This document shows, piece after piece, positions 16,131 to 23,900 of a stretch of 64,000 bases of DNA (the stretch's first letter is position 1; each line of letters opens with the position of its first letter). Source of the DNA: DATASD01 sp035276765. GTDB lineage: Bacteria; Patescibacteriota; Saccharimonadia; Saccharimonadales; UBA4665. Both the position numbers and the translations under genes were made by a program. The notes beneath the pieces are model-generated. The model was given only the letters and a program-made list of their open reading frames with translations, did not search any database and was not told the DNA's origin. Location of the stretch: positions 310,001 to 374,000 of the forward strand of contig DATELH010000002.1 of NCBI GenBank assembly GCA_035276765.1, given 5' to 3'.

Positions 16131-17633
16131 CTATATTTTTGGCAAGTGCGGAATGGCATGCATGGCCGGAATGCACACATTGCGGCCTTTCCAGTCGACT
16201 ACCGAAAACTCATATTGCCACATCGAGTAATGCAGCAGTCCGATATCGGTAAGCACTACCAGCGGAAAAGCAACCACACGAAACCAGCGGCCATTCAAGC
16301 TAGTGGCCGTCGCCATGGCGACATAAGTAGTCACCAACAAAATGCCCGCCACGGCCGCGAGCGCTTGCGCATACAAGCCAACATGCCACCAAAACCCGCC
16401 AACGGCCATCGCAAACGGCAAGAGCAGAAAGGCAAATTCGAGCATTGTTACGAGCCACACTTGCTCGGGTCGGCGATGCACCTGCGGGTAGCGCATGCGG
16501 ACGGCGGTTGCACGCTGTTCGCGGGCTGCTTTTGCAGTGGTGATGCCGAGCATGTCATCGCTGCGCAAAAAGCTGTAACGATCTTGCCAGACGAGCTGTT
16601 TGGCGAAATATGCTTCGGGCACGATGGAGCGCGTCACCGCTTCGAACCCACCAACTTTTTTGAGCGTGGCGCGCGAAATAATCCAACAGCTGCTCATCAC
16701 CGGCGGACGCTCGAATAAGCGGCGCGGCGGCACGAGCTCCCACCAGTTGCGCATGGCTTGGACGAGCGCAAAATTGCTGCCCGCGCCGCGAGCGCGCCCG
16801 GGCAGCACGCTGACCATAGTTTTTTGGCGCGCCAACATAGCAGTCACCAACTTGCGCACAGCGTCCGGCTCGAACCGTACGTCAACGCCACAAAACAAAA
16901 TGTATTCGCCGCTGGCTTCTTCGGCAAGCCGCTGGTAGGCTTGATTTTTTGGTAGCCAAGTGTCACTCGGTTCGGCGCCTTTCACAAAGCGCACGCCGTC
17001 ATGGGCAAAGCTGCGGATTATTTCGGGCGTCTGCCGGATTTGCGAACAGTCGTCGAGCACAATGATTTCGAGCTTGGGATAGTCGCTGGCGATAAGCGAT
17101 TCCAAACACTGCTGCAAGTCTTCGGTTTCGTTACGCGCTGGCACCGCAATGGTAATGCTGGGTAGCTCTGCCGTGCTGTACGACTTTTTGATGGGGCGCG
17201 GCAATGTGCGGTTGAGGCTTCGCAGCGTCGAACCAAACAGCACTGCCGCCACAACCACTTGCCAAAACGCCAGCAGCGCCCACAACGCGTGCGTCGCCAA
17301 ATTCATCTGGTGCCAGCCAAACCAAAGCGCACCCAGCACTAGCTGCGGCGCAAGCAGTTTCAGGCTCGTCCGACGCGTTGCCCGGCGCAGGTAGCGCTCG
17401 TGCATACGGTTTTCCATCACCCGGATATTATTAAAAATGCGATACGCGCACAGCAACAAGATAAGAAAACTCACGGTGTTTGGCTGCGACACAAACAGAC
17501 CGGCACCAGCGAACGCCGTAGTCGCAACAACCACCGGAACGACGGCTTTGCGACCAGGCCATAAGAATGGCAGCACATATAAAACCGCCTCGACGAGCGC
17601 GCCGGCGACCAACAAACTAACCATAATCATCAT
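16131..17633 (-). CDS. Membrane glycosyltransferase family 2
   Basis: 500-aa membrane glycosyltransferase. The N-terminal ~150 residues hold four hydrophobic segments; residues ~165-400 are a GT2 (GT-A fold) domain with SITIAVPARNETEDL, IIVLDDCS and CGVDVRFEPDA (DxD-type metal site); the C-terminal part has three or four more membrane segments. It likely builds a surface polysaccharide or glycolipid, using a nucleotide sugar in the cytoplasm. Three ATGs are clustered (17633, 17630, 17624); 17633 is chosen because TATAGT (complement of 17640-17645) ends 6 nt before it. Its promoter is back-to-back with that of secE. Confidence 0.8.
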   Translation of the reverse strand: MMIMVSLLVAGALVEAVLYVLPFLWPGRKAVVPVVVATTAFAGAGLFVSQPNTVSFLILLLCAYRIFNNIRVMENRMHERYLRRATRRTSLKLLAPQLVLGALWFGWHQMNLATHALWALLAFWQVVVAAVLFGSTLRSLNRTLPRPIKKSYSTAELPSITIAVPARNETEDLQQCLESLIASDYPKLEIIVLDDCSQIRQTPEIIRSFAHDGVRFVKGAEPSDTWLPKNQAYQRLAEEASGEYILFCGVDVRFEPDAVRKLVTAMLARQKTMVSVLPGRARGAGSNFALVQAMRNWWELVPPRRLFERPPVMSSCWIISRATLKKVGGFEAVTRSIVPEAYFAKQLVWQDRYSFLRSDDMLGITTAKAAREQRATAVRMRYPQVHRRPEQVWLVTMLEFAFLLLPFAMAVGGFWWHVGLYAQALAAVAGILLVTTYVAMATATSLNGRWFRVVAFPLVVLTDIGLLHYSMWQYEFSVVDWKGRNVCIPAMHAIPHLPKI

Positions 17634-17661
17634 GACTCTACTATATATCACGACATGGCGC

Positions 17662-17691
17662 TTGACCAAAAGAGGTGCCGTGTCGTATACT
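17662..17691 (+). promoter_or_regulatory. secE-nusG operon promoter
   Basis: TTGACC (17662-17667), 18-bp spacer, TATACT (17686-17691). Predicted transcript start near 17698, divergent from the glycosyltransferase promoter at about 17640. Confidence 0.6.
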
Positions 17692-17703
17692 TGACACACC
17701 AGG

Positions 17704-17727
17704 GCCTACTAGCATAGTAGGCTTTTT
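17704..17727 (+). terminator. Hairpin with T-run in the secE leader
   Basis: Perfect 8-bp stem GCCTACTA-GCA-TAGTAGGC followed by TTTTT. It has the form of an intrinsic terminator but begins only about 6 nt after the predicted start of the secE transcript, so it may be a 5' hairpin that stabilises or attenuates the message rather than a true end point. Confidence 0.5.
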
Positions 17728-17742
17728 AAGTTGGAGAAACAC

Positions 17743-18132
17743 GTGGCAACAGAAGAAACACCGAAACCCAAGCGCCGGTTACTCAAGCCAACCGAGACGG
17801 TACGCGAAGTGGCCGCCAAACAAGAGGTGAGTGCAAGCAAGCCCCGCCGGTTGACCAAAACGCGACGCGTCGGCACTGCACCGTTCCGGGGTATTGCCTG
17901 GATTTTTCGCCAACTGGGCAAGTTCAAACCGTTCCGCATCATCGGGTACATCTTGGTTCCGCCGTATTTCCGCAATAGTTGGCGCGAGCTGCGCATGACC
18001 ACTTGGCCTACGCTCAAGCAATCCCGTCAGCTCACCACTGCCGTGATGCTGTTCGCCATCGTCTTCGGCGTATTGGTGGCTGGCGCCGACTACGGACTAG
18101 ACAAACTATTTAAACAGGTACTAATAAAATAA
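17743..18132 (+). CDS. secE: Protein translocase subunit SecE
   Basis: 129-aa SecE. The essential C-terminal core is present: ELRMTTWPTLKQSRQLTTAVMLFAIVFGVLV, the conserved amphipathic W(P) motif followed by one transmembrane helix, which clamps the SecY channel. The first ~70 residues are a basic, lysine/arginine-rich extension without membrane segments, longer than in minimal single-helix SecE proteins. GTG at 17743 is chosen as start because GGAG lies 7-8 nt upstream (GGAGAAACACGTG); a TTG at 17731 would overlap that site. The stop overlaps the nusG start (TAATG). Confidence 0.88.
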   Translation: MATEETPKPKRRLLKPTETVREVAAKQEVSASKPRRLTKTRRVGTAPFRGIAWIFRQLGKFKPFRIIGYILVPPYFRNSWRELRMTTWPTLKQSRQLTTAVMLFAIVFGVLVAGADYGLDKLFKQVLIK

Positions 18133-18674
18133 TGAGCAAACGTTACGACACCACCAAACAGTGGTACGCCATCCACACCTACAGCGGCTACGAAGAAAAA
18201 GTCGCTGAGTCAATCCGCCAGCGTGCCGATTCACTCGACATGAAAGACAAAATCTTTCAAGCGCTTGTGCCTAAAGAAAAAATGATCGAGATCAAGAACG
18301 GCAAACGCCGCGTGGTCGAAAAGCGCATTTTCCAAGGCTACGTCCTGGTTCAAATGAAAATGAGCGAAGACGCTTGGTACATCGTGCGCAACACGCCGTC
18401 GGTAACCGGCTTTGTAGGCAGCGGCACTGAACCAACTCCGGTGAGCGACGAAGAGATCGAAAAAATCCAAAAGCGCATGGGGCTCGAGCAGCCAAAACAC
18501 AAGATCGACTACCAAGTTGGCGAAGTCGTCAACATCACCGACGGTCCTTTCAAGGGCTTCGATGGCACCATCAACGAAATCGACCAGCAAAAGGGCAAGC
18601 TCAAGGTACTCGTGAACATGTTTGGCCGGGACACACCGGTTGAACTCGACAGTCTCCAAGTAAAACGCGTGTAA
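18132..18674 (+). CDS. nusG: Transcription termination/antitermination factor NusG
   Basis: 180-aa NusG. The NGN domain occupies residues ~8-115 (WYAIHTYSGYEEKVAESI, RIFQGYVLVQMKM, YIVRNTPSVTGFVG) and the KOW domain 125-180 (YQVGEVVNITDGPFKGFDGTINEI). It binds RNA polymerase and couples it with ribosomes or Rho. Length is typical. It is co-translated with secE through a one-base stop/start overlap. The next genes in line are two unknown proteins, not rplK, which is unusual. Confidence 0.97.
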   Translation: MSKRYDTTKQWYAIHTYSGYEEKVAESIRQRADSLDMKDKIFQALVPKEKMIEIKNGKRRVVEKRIFQGYVLVQMKMSEDAWYIVRNTPSVTGFVGSGTEPTPVSDEEIEKIQKRMGLEQPKHKIDYQVGEVVNITDGPFKGFDGTINEIDQQKGKLKVLVNMFGRDTPVELDSLQVKRV

Positions 18675-18678
18675 TAGT

Positions 18679-18972
18679 ATGTCCGGCGAACTTCCTCCTA
18701 CTGTTCCAGAACATTGTTATTTGGTAAAGGCAAGCGGTTTAGCAGCTCTGCAAAGTCTCTGTGAATATCCTGGCTCAAGGGTTTGTTCAGCCGAAGGCTG
18801 TGAACTGCTGGGCCGCGATTTTAATGTAGACTATGGCGTCGGCCTGGGCACTGTCACCGTAAAACAAGCCACGCAGTTGCGCGAACCGGCCGAAGGCTGC
18901 CCGCGCGAAGGCCGCATTTCGTACGAAACGCCGCCGGCTCCCAACTGGCAATTTCCGAGATTAGCATCATGA
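18679..18972 (+). CDS. Hypothetical protein in nusG-rplK interval
   Basis: 97-aa protein of unknown function starting 4 nt after nusG. It has four cysteines in its middle third (YLVKASGLAALQSL, CEYPGSRVCSAEGCELL and later GCP), which might bind metal or form disulfides; no membrane segment. Its stop overlaps the start of the following gene (ATGA), so the two are translationally coupled and probably co-transcribed with secE-nusG. No Shine-Dalgarno site is clear. Placement inside a conserved ribosomal operon suggests a lineage-specific insertion. Confidence 0.5.
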   Translation: MSGELPPTVPEHCYLVKASGLAALQSLCEYPGSRVCSAEGCELLGRDFNVDYGVGLGTVTVKQATQLREPAEGCPREGRISYETPPAPNWQFPRLAS

Positions 18973-19274
18973 CAAGCAAAGAACACATCCGCAAAGGCGC
19001 AACGGGCTCGGAATTTCCATGGACACCCAACCAAGTGGCGAGTGCAATACGCGGTGCTTCTATCGGCGTCGAAAACACTGCACACATTCTAGATATAGCC
19101 ATCGACCGGCTGCGAGAAGGCGGCCCCAAAGTTTTTAGCCCCGAATTCATAGAACAAATAGGAAAAATAGTGGTCGCGCAAGAAGCGCAAGCCGCGAAAT
19201 TGCGCCAAAACTGCCAAGAGCTTGTCGAACTGTACGGCATTAACGCCCCAACCTCACCTGTCGAAAACGCCTAA
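18969..19274 (+). CDS. Hypothetical helical protein in nusG-rplK interval
   Basis: 101-aa, all-helical, soluble protein without a recognised domain. Helices are suggested around IRGASIGVENTAHILDIAID and IEQIGKIVVAQEAQAAKLRQ. The start codon overlaps the stop of the preceding gene by ATGA, indicating coupled translation. rplK has its own promoter just downstream, so this gene ends the secE-nusG transcript. No function proposed. Confidence 0.5.
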   Translation: MTSKEHIRKGATGSEFPWTPNQVASAIRGASIGVENTAHILDIAIDRLREGGPKVFSPEFIEQIGKIVVAQEAQAAKLRQNCQELVELYGINAPTSPVENA

Positions 19275-19291
19275 AACGCATCCGTATACGC

Positions 19292-19320
19292 TTGGAATAG
19301 CGCGCCGATTATGCTATACT
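19292..19320 (+). promoter_or_regulatory. rplK promoter
   Basis: TTGGAA (19292-19297), 17-bp spacer, TATACT (19315-19320) with upstream TGC (extended -10). It gives a leader of about 69 nt ending with a good CTAGGAGAC ribosome site before rplK. Confidence 0.65.
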
Positions 19321-19395
19321 AACCACGTTACGCACGATTACTGCGAAGTGAGAGCAGGGACGCTTCTACCCGCACGCTTTCTAGGAGACTAAACA

Positions 19396-19824
19396 ATGGC
19401 GGAAAAGAAAATCAAAGCAAACCTGAAAATGCGCATCCCCGCCGGCAAAGCCAGCGCTGCGCCGCCAGTTGGTAGCACCCTCGGCCAGCACGGCGTGAAC
19501 ATGATGGACTTCATCAACCCGTTCAACGCCGCCACCAAAGACATGAAGGGCATCACCACTGCGCACATCACCATTTATGAAGACCGCACCATGAGCTTCC
19601 GCGTAGTTACGCAAGCCACCGACGAAATGATCCGGGCAAAGCTTGGCATTCAAAAAGGTTCTGGCCGCCCGAACAGCGAAAAAGTCGCTAAAAAATTGAG
19701 TCAGGCCGATTTGCAAGCCATTGCCGAAGAAAAAGCACTCGACATGAACACCGACGATGTCGAAGCTGTTAAGAAAATGGTTGCCGGCACTGCCCGCAGC
19801 ATGGGCGTGGAGATCGAAGCCTAA
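19396..19824 (+). CDS. rplK: 50S ribosomal protein L11
   Basis: 142-aa L11, normal length. N-terminal domain includes IKANLKMRIPAGKASAAPPVG and STLGQHGVNMMDFINPFNAAT, the proline-rich region bound by thiopeptides and release/elongation factors; the C-terminal RNA-binding domain includes GSGRPNSEKVAKKLS and DVEAVKKMVAGTARSMGVEI. It forms the GTPase-associated stalk base with 23S rRNA. Start is set by AGGAG 8 nt upstream. It is separated from rplA by a small unknown gene, whereas the two are normally adjacent. Confidence 0.98.
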   Translation: MAEKKIKANLKMRIPAGKASAAPPVGSTLGQHGVNMMDFINPFNAATKDMKGITTAHITIYEDRTMSFRVVTQATDEMIRAKLGIQKGSGRPNSEKVAKKLSQADLQAIAEEKALDMNTDDVEAVKKMVAGTARSMGVEIEA

Positions 19825-19852
19825 ACAAGCCCTCGGACAAGGGACGTTTGCC

Positions 19853-20242
19853 ATGGCCTTACTGACGCCTGAAAATTTTAGCGAGCACGTTTTGCCGCTC
19901 GATCAAGACCGGCTACAGGTCGGATTCGCAGATCTTACGCACGACCCGAAAGCCTTGCTTAATCTTGTGGTTGGTTTTGCGTTGTATGCCGACGATAGCG
20001 AGATCGAACTTCCGCCTAGCGCGCTGTTTAGCGAGGAAGTACTGGCGTCCGATCTCGAGCCACGCACCACGAAACCATCCGAAAACCCTTCGGACGAGCA
20101 CATGCGCCACTATTTGTTGATGCACGCCATGCAGCTCAATCCCAAGCAAGGCATCGACGTCGCCCAAGACCGCATTGACCGCATGGCACCTCATACTGTT
20201 GCGAGCTTTTACGGCCTGCTGTTCAGGCGCGATAGCCAGTAG
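19853..20242 (+). CDS. Hypothetical protein between rplK and rplA
   Basis: 129-aa acidic, soluble protein, no family recognised. Contains LLNLVVGFALYADDSEIELP and a later helical segment (HYLLMHAMQLNPKQGIDVAQ). The ATG at 19853 follows AAGGGACG, 28 nt after the rplK stop, so it is likely read through from rplK. rplA downstream has its own -10 box at 20263. An extra gene in this position is atypical and may be lineage-specific. Confidence 0.5.
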   Translation: MALLTPENFSEHVLPLDQDRLQVGFADLTHDPKALLNLVVGFALYADDSEIELPPSALFSEEVLASDLEPRTTKPSENPSDEHMRHYLLMHAMQLNPKQGIDVAQDRIDRMAPHTVASFYGLLFRRDSQ

Positions 20243-20262
20243 CCAACGCCACGTACATCTGT

Positions 20263-20318
20263 TATAATAAGCGCATTAGTAATTTGTGGGAGGCCGCTAA
20301 ACGGACCGCACGCACCAC
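20263..20318 (+). promoter_or_regulatory. rplA promoter and possible L1 autoregulatory leader
   Basis: Extended -10 TGTTATAAT (20260-20268) and a leader with a short stem GTGG (20286-20289) / CCAC (20315-20318), enclosing a small CCG-CTAAA-CGG hairpin. Ribosomal protein L1 commonly represses its own mRNA by binding an rRNA-like stem, and this is a candidate site; the resemblance is structural only. Confidence 0.35.
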
Positions 20319-20331
20319 GAAAGGAGTCAAA

Positions 20332-21237
20332 ATGGCCGAAGAAGCCAAAAACCCAACAACCGAAGCCGACCTGGTCGCCGAAGTAGCACCAGCCGAGGAA
20401 ACCGAAGTAAAAACAGAAAAAGCCGCCGCAAAGGCCGGCAAGCGTAGCGCTAAAGCCATTAAAGAGGCCGAGGAAAAGCAAGCCAAAGAAGAACGCAAGG
20501 CTGAAAAAGCTGAAGCCGACACCGAAGTCAAGCCAAAAAAGCCGGTAAAACCAACTCGTTCACGCCTGGAACGTCGGGGTAAAAAATTCCGCGAAGCCGC
20601 CAAGCTGGTCGAAATCGGCAAGGCCTACACTTTGGCCGAAGCCATCGCACTGGCCGCTAAAACAAACACCGCCAAGTTTGACGCCAGCGTCGAGTTGCAC
20701 ATCAACCTCAACGTGGACCCGCGCCACGCCGACCAAAACATTCGCGACAACTTGGTGTTGCCCGCCGGCACCGGCAAAAAAGTCCGTGTTGCCGTATTCG
20801 ACGACCAAAATGTTGCAGATGCCGACGTGAGTGGTGTTGAAAACATCACCAAAGCCCTCGACAAAGGTACCATTAACTTCGATATCCTGATCGCAACACC
20901 GGCGCAAATGCCAAAACTTGGCAAATACGCCCGTGTGCTGGGGCCGCGCGGCCTTATGCCTAACCCCAAGAGCGGCACTGTGACAACCGACGTCGCCAAA
21001 GCCGTCCAAGAAGCAAAAGCCGGCCGTGTTGAATACCGCGTGGACAGCACCGGCATCGTACACATCGCCGTTGGTAAGGTAAGTTTCAAACCGGCCGACC
21101 TCGTTGAAAACGCCAAAGCCGTCCTTGCCAGTCTGCGTGCCAACAAGCCCGCCTCGGTTAAAAGCACTTACGTGAAGGCCATCCACCTGACCACCACGAT
21201 GGGCCCGAGCATTACCGTCGCTGTCAACGAGTTCTAG
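20332..21237 (+). CDS. rplA: 50S ribosomal protein L1 with N-terminal extension
   Basis: 301-aa L1, longer than the usual ~230 aa. Residues 1-75 are a low-complexity Ala/Glu/Lys-rich extension (for example KAIKEAEEKQAKEERKAEKA). The canonical protein follows: RGKKFREAAKLVEIGKAYTL, HINLNVDPRHADQNIR, ARVLGPRGLMPNPKSGTV and FKPADLVENAKAVLASL. L1 forms the mobile stalk that handles deacylated tRNA and may repress translation. Start ATG 20332 is backed by AAAGGAG 7 nt upstream. The extension may be disordered and positively/negatively mixed in charge; its role is unknown. Confidence 0.96.
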   Translation: MAEEAKNPTTEADLVAEVAPAEETEVKTEKAAAKAGKRSAKAIKEAEEKQAKEERKAEKAEADTEVKPKKPVKPTRSRLERRGKKFREAAKLVEIGKAYTLAEAIALAAKTNTAKFDASVELHINLNVDPRHADQNIRDNLVLPAGTGKKVRVAVFDDQNVADADVSGVENITKALDKGTINFDILIATPAQMPKLGKYARVLGPRGLMPNPKSGTVTTDVAKAVQEAKAGRVEYRVDSTGIVHIAVGKVSFKPADLVENAKAVLASLRANKPASVKSTYVKAIHLTTTMGPSITVAVNEF

Positions 21238-21258
21238 CCACGCTGCAATGCAACCCTA

Positions 21259-21290
21259 AACCCCGTTGCCCGAAAACGCGGCGGGGCTTT
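21259..21290 (+). terminator. Probable terminator after rplA
   Basis: CCCCG (21261-21265) pairs with CGGGG (21282-21286), followed by CTTT and an AT-rich stretch; AAA before the left arm can extend the stem with one bulge. It separates rplA from the convergent MprF-like gene. Confidence 0.5.
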
Positions 21291-21296
21291 AAATTG

Positions 21297-23000
21297 TTAC
21301 ACTTTCATGGCGCGGGCAAGGGCGGTCACCACGCGCGTAAAGCCGGGCACGCCTTCACGGTAGGCAATGTAGCGCGGGCTCCAAGCGGGTTCGTACTTTG
21401 CCTTGAATCGCCGCAGCCCCGTGAACGAATAAAAACGGTCGCCCTTGTTGTACACAAATCCGAGCGCGTTGTCGATAAGTGCGTGCGCCTCTTCGTGGCT
21501 ACCGAGGCCGCTAAGCGGACATAGGCCCAAGTTAGCACGCGTAAAACCTTGCTCGGCGGCGTAATCAATAAAGTTGAGCAACAGAAAATCGTTGCTATTG
21601 CCGGGGCTGCTTTGCGTGTGCCGCAGCAAATCGTAGTTGATTTCCTGGGAGTCGTACGAAGGGATTTGGTTTATAAACGCCTGGATGCTGCCATCTTTGT
21701 CGCGCAGCACCATGATCGCCGCACTGGTTTGCAGATACCCAGACGTAAAGTAACCCATCATAAAACGGCGCTCCTCGCGGCCCGGCAAGCCCAGCCAATT
21801 GCGCGAAATATGACGCAGGCGGGCAACAGTAACGGCATCGAGTGGCGGCTTTAATAGCTCGGCCGTGTAACCCTGTTTCTCGAACTTATTGCGAATATGG
21901 CGAAAATATTTGCTATCTTGCACTTGTCCCCTGAAATGCGCAAGATCAATAACCGCTTCTTCGCCGATTTTTTGCAGCGAAAAGCCGTGTTTTTTGTACC
22001 AGTCGTTGTGCTGCGGCTCGGTGTGCGCAAAAGCGATTTGCCAGTCGTTGGTGCGACAAAGTTCCTCGAAAGAATCGAGCAGGCTGTCAAACTTTTCGGG
22101 GTTGCCAAACGGATCACCAACCACTAGTGCCACGCCACGATGCACGGCATAGGCCACACCCGCTTGGAGTGTGTGATCAAAAAAATAGAGCTTGTCGTGC
22201 GGCCACAGCTTAAAAAAATCTTCGCTGCTGGCCGGATACTTTTTGAGCAGCGTCTCGGCGTGTTTGCGGTTACTTGATTGGTCACCCAAGCGCGCACGCA
22301 ACGGCTGGAACAGCGATACAAACGCGTACACCAAAGCGCCAATGCTAATAATCGACAGCGAACGCTCAAACAGCCAGGCCCGCCGGGTGTAAGCCACCAA
22401 ATCGTGCGCAGTCGTAAAGCCAAACTGGTCGATGGTGCGGTGAGCCGCTTCAGTAAGCCCGATCGTTTGGTGAAAATTGCGCATGTCGTCCATCAGCAAA
22501 AAACCAGTCACGCCATACACAAAAGCCACCAGCAAAACAGATATGCTAAAGCGCAGCGCAATCGTAAAGCTGCGGATATCGCTCCGCACGGTAAACGCCT
22601 TGCGGTAAATAAGCAAACCGATGACCACCACCGTGGGCACAAACAAGTTCAACGCCATCACGTACGTGGCGTCGATACGGTGGTGCGGGTGGTGCCGCGC
22701 AAACATAACCGCCGCAATAATGTACACCACTAGCCACAGCGCATATATAATAAGCGAAACGAACCACGCCGTACGCTTGCGCCGGCGAAGCAGCACACCC
22801 ATGTATAAAAGTGTTAAGCCGGAAAGCATCGACGGTCCCGATTTAATAACCGGAATCAGCTCGTGCCCATGAATCGAAATTTCGCTGCCAAGGTTCAGAA
22901 AAATAAAAAACAGTCCGTTAAAAATAACAGCGTAACTCAAGATAGTGGCAAGTTTGTCGTTTGAGCTTTTCGGTTTTGGTAATGGCAATATTTTGTCCAT
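21297..23000 (-). CDS. MprF-like membrane protein with DUF2156 aminoacyltransferase domain
   Basis: 567-aa protein. The first ~245 residues have about seven hydrophobic segments, fewer than the 14 of full MprF. The C-terminal ~310 residues match the lysyl-phosphatidylglycerol synthase catalytic domain (DUF2156): FDHTLQAGVAYAVHRGVALV, GDPFGNPEKF, NDWQIAFAHTEPQHNDWYKK, RRFMMGYFTSGYLQ and FTRANLGLCPLSGLG near the end. It probably moves an amino acid from tRNA to phosphatidylglycerol, lowering surface charge. Start ATG 23000 is chosen because TATAAT overlaps the earlier ATG at 23015, leaving a leader of about 6 nt. Convergent with rplA. Confidence 0.8.
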   Translation of the reverse strand: MDKILPLPKPKSSNDKLATILSYAVIFNGLFFIFLNLGSEISIHGHELIPVIKSGPSMLSGLTLLYMGVLLRRRKRTAWFVSLIIYALWLVVYIIAAVMFARHHPHHRIDATYVMALNLFVPTVVVIGLLIYRKAFTVRSDIRSFTIALRFSISVLLVAFVYGVTGFLLMDDMRNFHQTIGLTEAAHRTIDQFGFTTAHDLVAYTRRAWLFERSLSIISIGALVYAFVSLFQPLRARLGDQSSNRKHAETLLKKYPASSEDFFKLWPHDKLYFFDHTLQAGVAYAVHRGVALVVGDPFGNPEKFDSLLDSFEELCRTNDWQIAFAHTEPQHNDWYKKHGFSLQKIGEEAVIDLAHFRGQVQDSKYFRHIRNKFEKQGYTAELLKPPLDAVTVARLRHISRNWLGLPGREERRFMMGYFTSGYLQTSAAIMVLRDKDGSIQAFINQIPSYDSQEINYDLLRHTQSSPGNSNDFLLLNFIDYAAEQGFTRANLGLCPLSGLGSHEEAHALIDNALGFVYNKGDRFYSFTGLRRFKAKYEPAWSPRYIAYREGVPGFTRVVTALARAMKV

Positions 23001-23079
23001 ATAATTATGTAGCATTATACCGCACTTTTGCTACACGTGAGTTGCCTGGTGTACACTGGCAACCAATGGAGAATGCAAA

Positions 23080-23832
23080 ATGAGTAGAAAAACACCCGAA
23101 CAACCTTATTGGAACATACCACTTATTGACGGTGGCGACACGTTGCCGTTTTCTATTGGCAATGAACCGGTCACGTATGATGAGCTATTTGCCGTGTACG
23201 CCAAAAGCTCGTTCGGGCAGCATCACGCCAAGCAAGCACTTCGCTGGCCTGAATATGGGGTGAGCGATAGGGGTTTGCAAAAGGCGCTTGGCGCCAGCGC
23301 CCATCCGCTCGGGCACATGCGCATTTTGCACAATACCGCTTTCAAAATCGCCAGCCGCGAAAACGAAGTACCCAGTCCTTTGCAGCTCACCATTCCCGAG
23401 TTCGACATCCTGCGCGCCGGCATGCTCCTGCATGATATCGGCAAAAACAACGATCCGGCACTCGGGCAAGGGACCGACGAGCAAAAAGTCCGCAACCTCT
23501 TTTGGAGCAACAAATATAAATTCGTGTCGGAAGATTTTATGGCGCGCATGGAAAAAGTGATCGCCGGCGAAGACAACGCTTCACCGCTTGGCAAGGCCGC
23601 CGAAGCCACTCAGACATTCGACGCCTATCAATCGGCCGTTATGGCTTACCACGCCAGCACCGAGGCTCGCGGGCTCAGCAAAGGCGACCGCGAAGGGCTT
23701 CACGACCTCGCCCTTGAAGTCGCTACCGGCCTCGAAAAGGAGGCGCTCCCAGCCGCCATGGACTTCGACTACGTGGACGAACTGGTCAACGTTATGAGTG
23801 TAACTATGGAACAAGCCCGCCTTAAGTTGTAA
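23080..23832 (+). CDS. HD-domain phosphohydrolase
   Basis: 250-aa HD-superfamily protein. The metal-binding pattern is visible: His in LGHMRILHNTAF (about residue 84), then the His-Asp pair in AGMLLHDIGKNNDP (about residue 117), and a later aspartate in the helical C-terminal part. HD enzymes hydrolyse phosphate esters, often nucleotides. It lies 68 nt upstream of dcd and the tmk-thyX fusion on the same strand, so a role as a (deoxy)nucleotidase is plausible but inferred. A GGAG lies 9 nt before ATG 23080. Confidence 0.7.
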   Translation: MSRKTPEQPYWNIPLIDGGDTLPFSIGNEPVTYDELFAVYAKSSFGQHHAKQALRWPEYGVSDRGLQKALGASAHPLGHMRILHNTAFKIASRENEVPSPLQLTIPEFDILRAGMLLHDIGKNNDPALGQGTDEQKVRNLFWSNKYKFVSEDFMARMEKVIAGEDNASPLGKAAEATQTFDAYQSAVMAYHASTEARGLSKGDREGLHDLALEVATGLEKEALPAAMDFDYVDELVNVMSVTMEQARLKL

Positions 23833-23900
23833 TTTTCGCTATTTGCTTGCAGGATAAGTTTGTTACCCCGTACAATGAAGGCAACTTGGAGGAGTAACAC

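Noticed and set aside
17704..17727. Terminator of the upstream glycosyltransferase gene
   Set aside because: That gene is transcribed leftward from 17633, so the hairpin cannot end its message.
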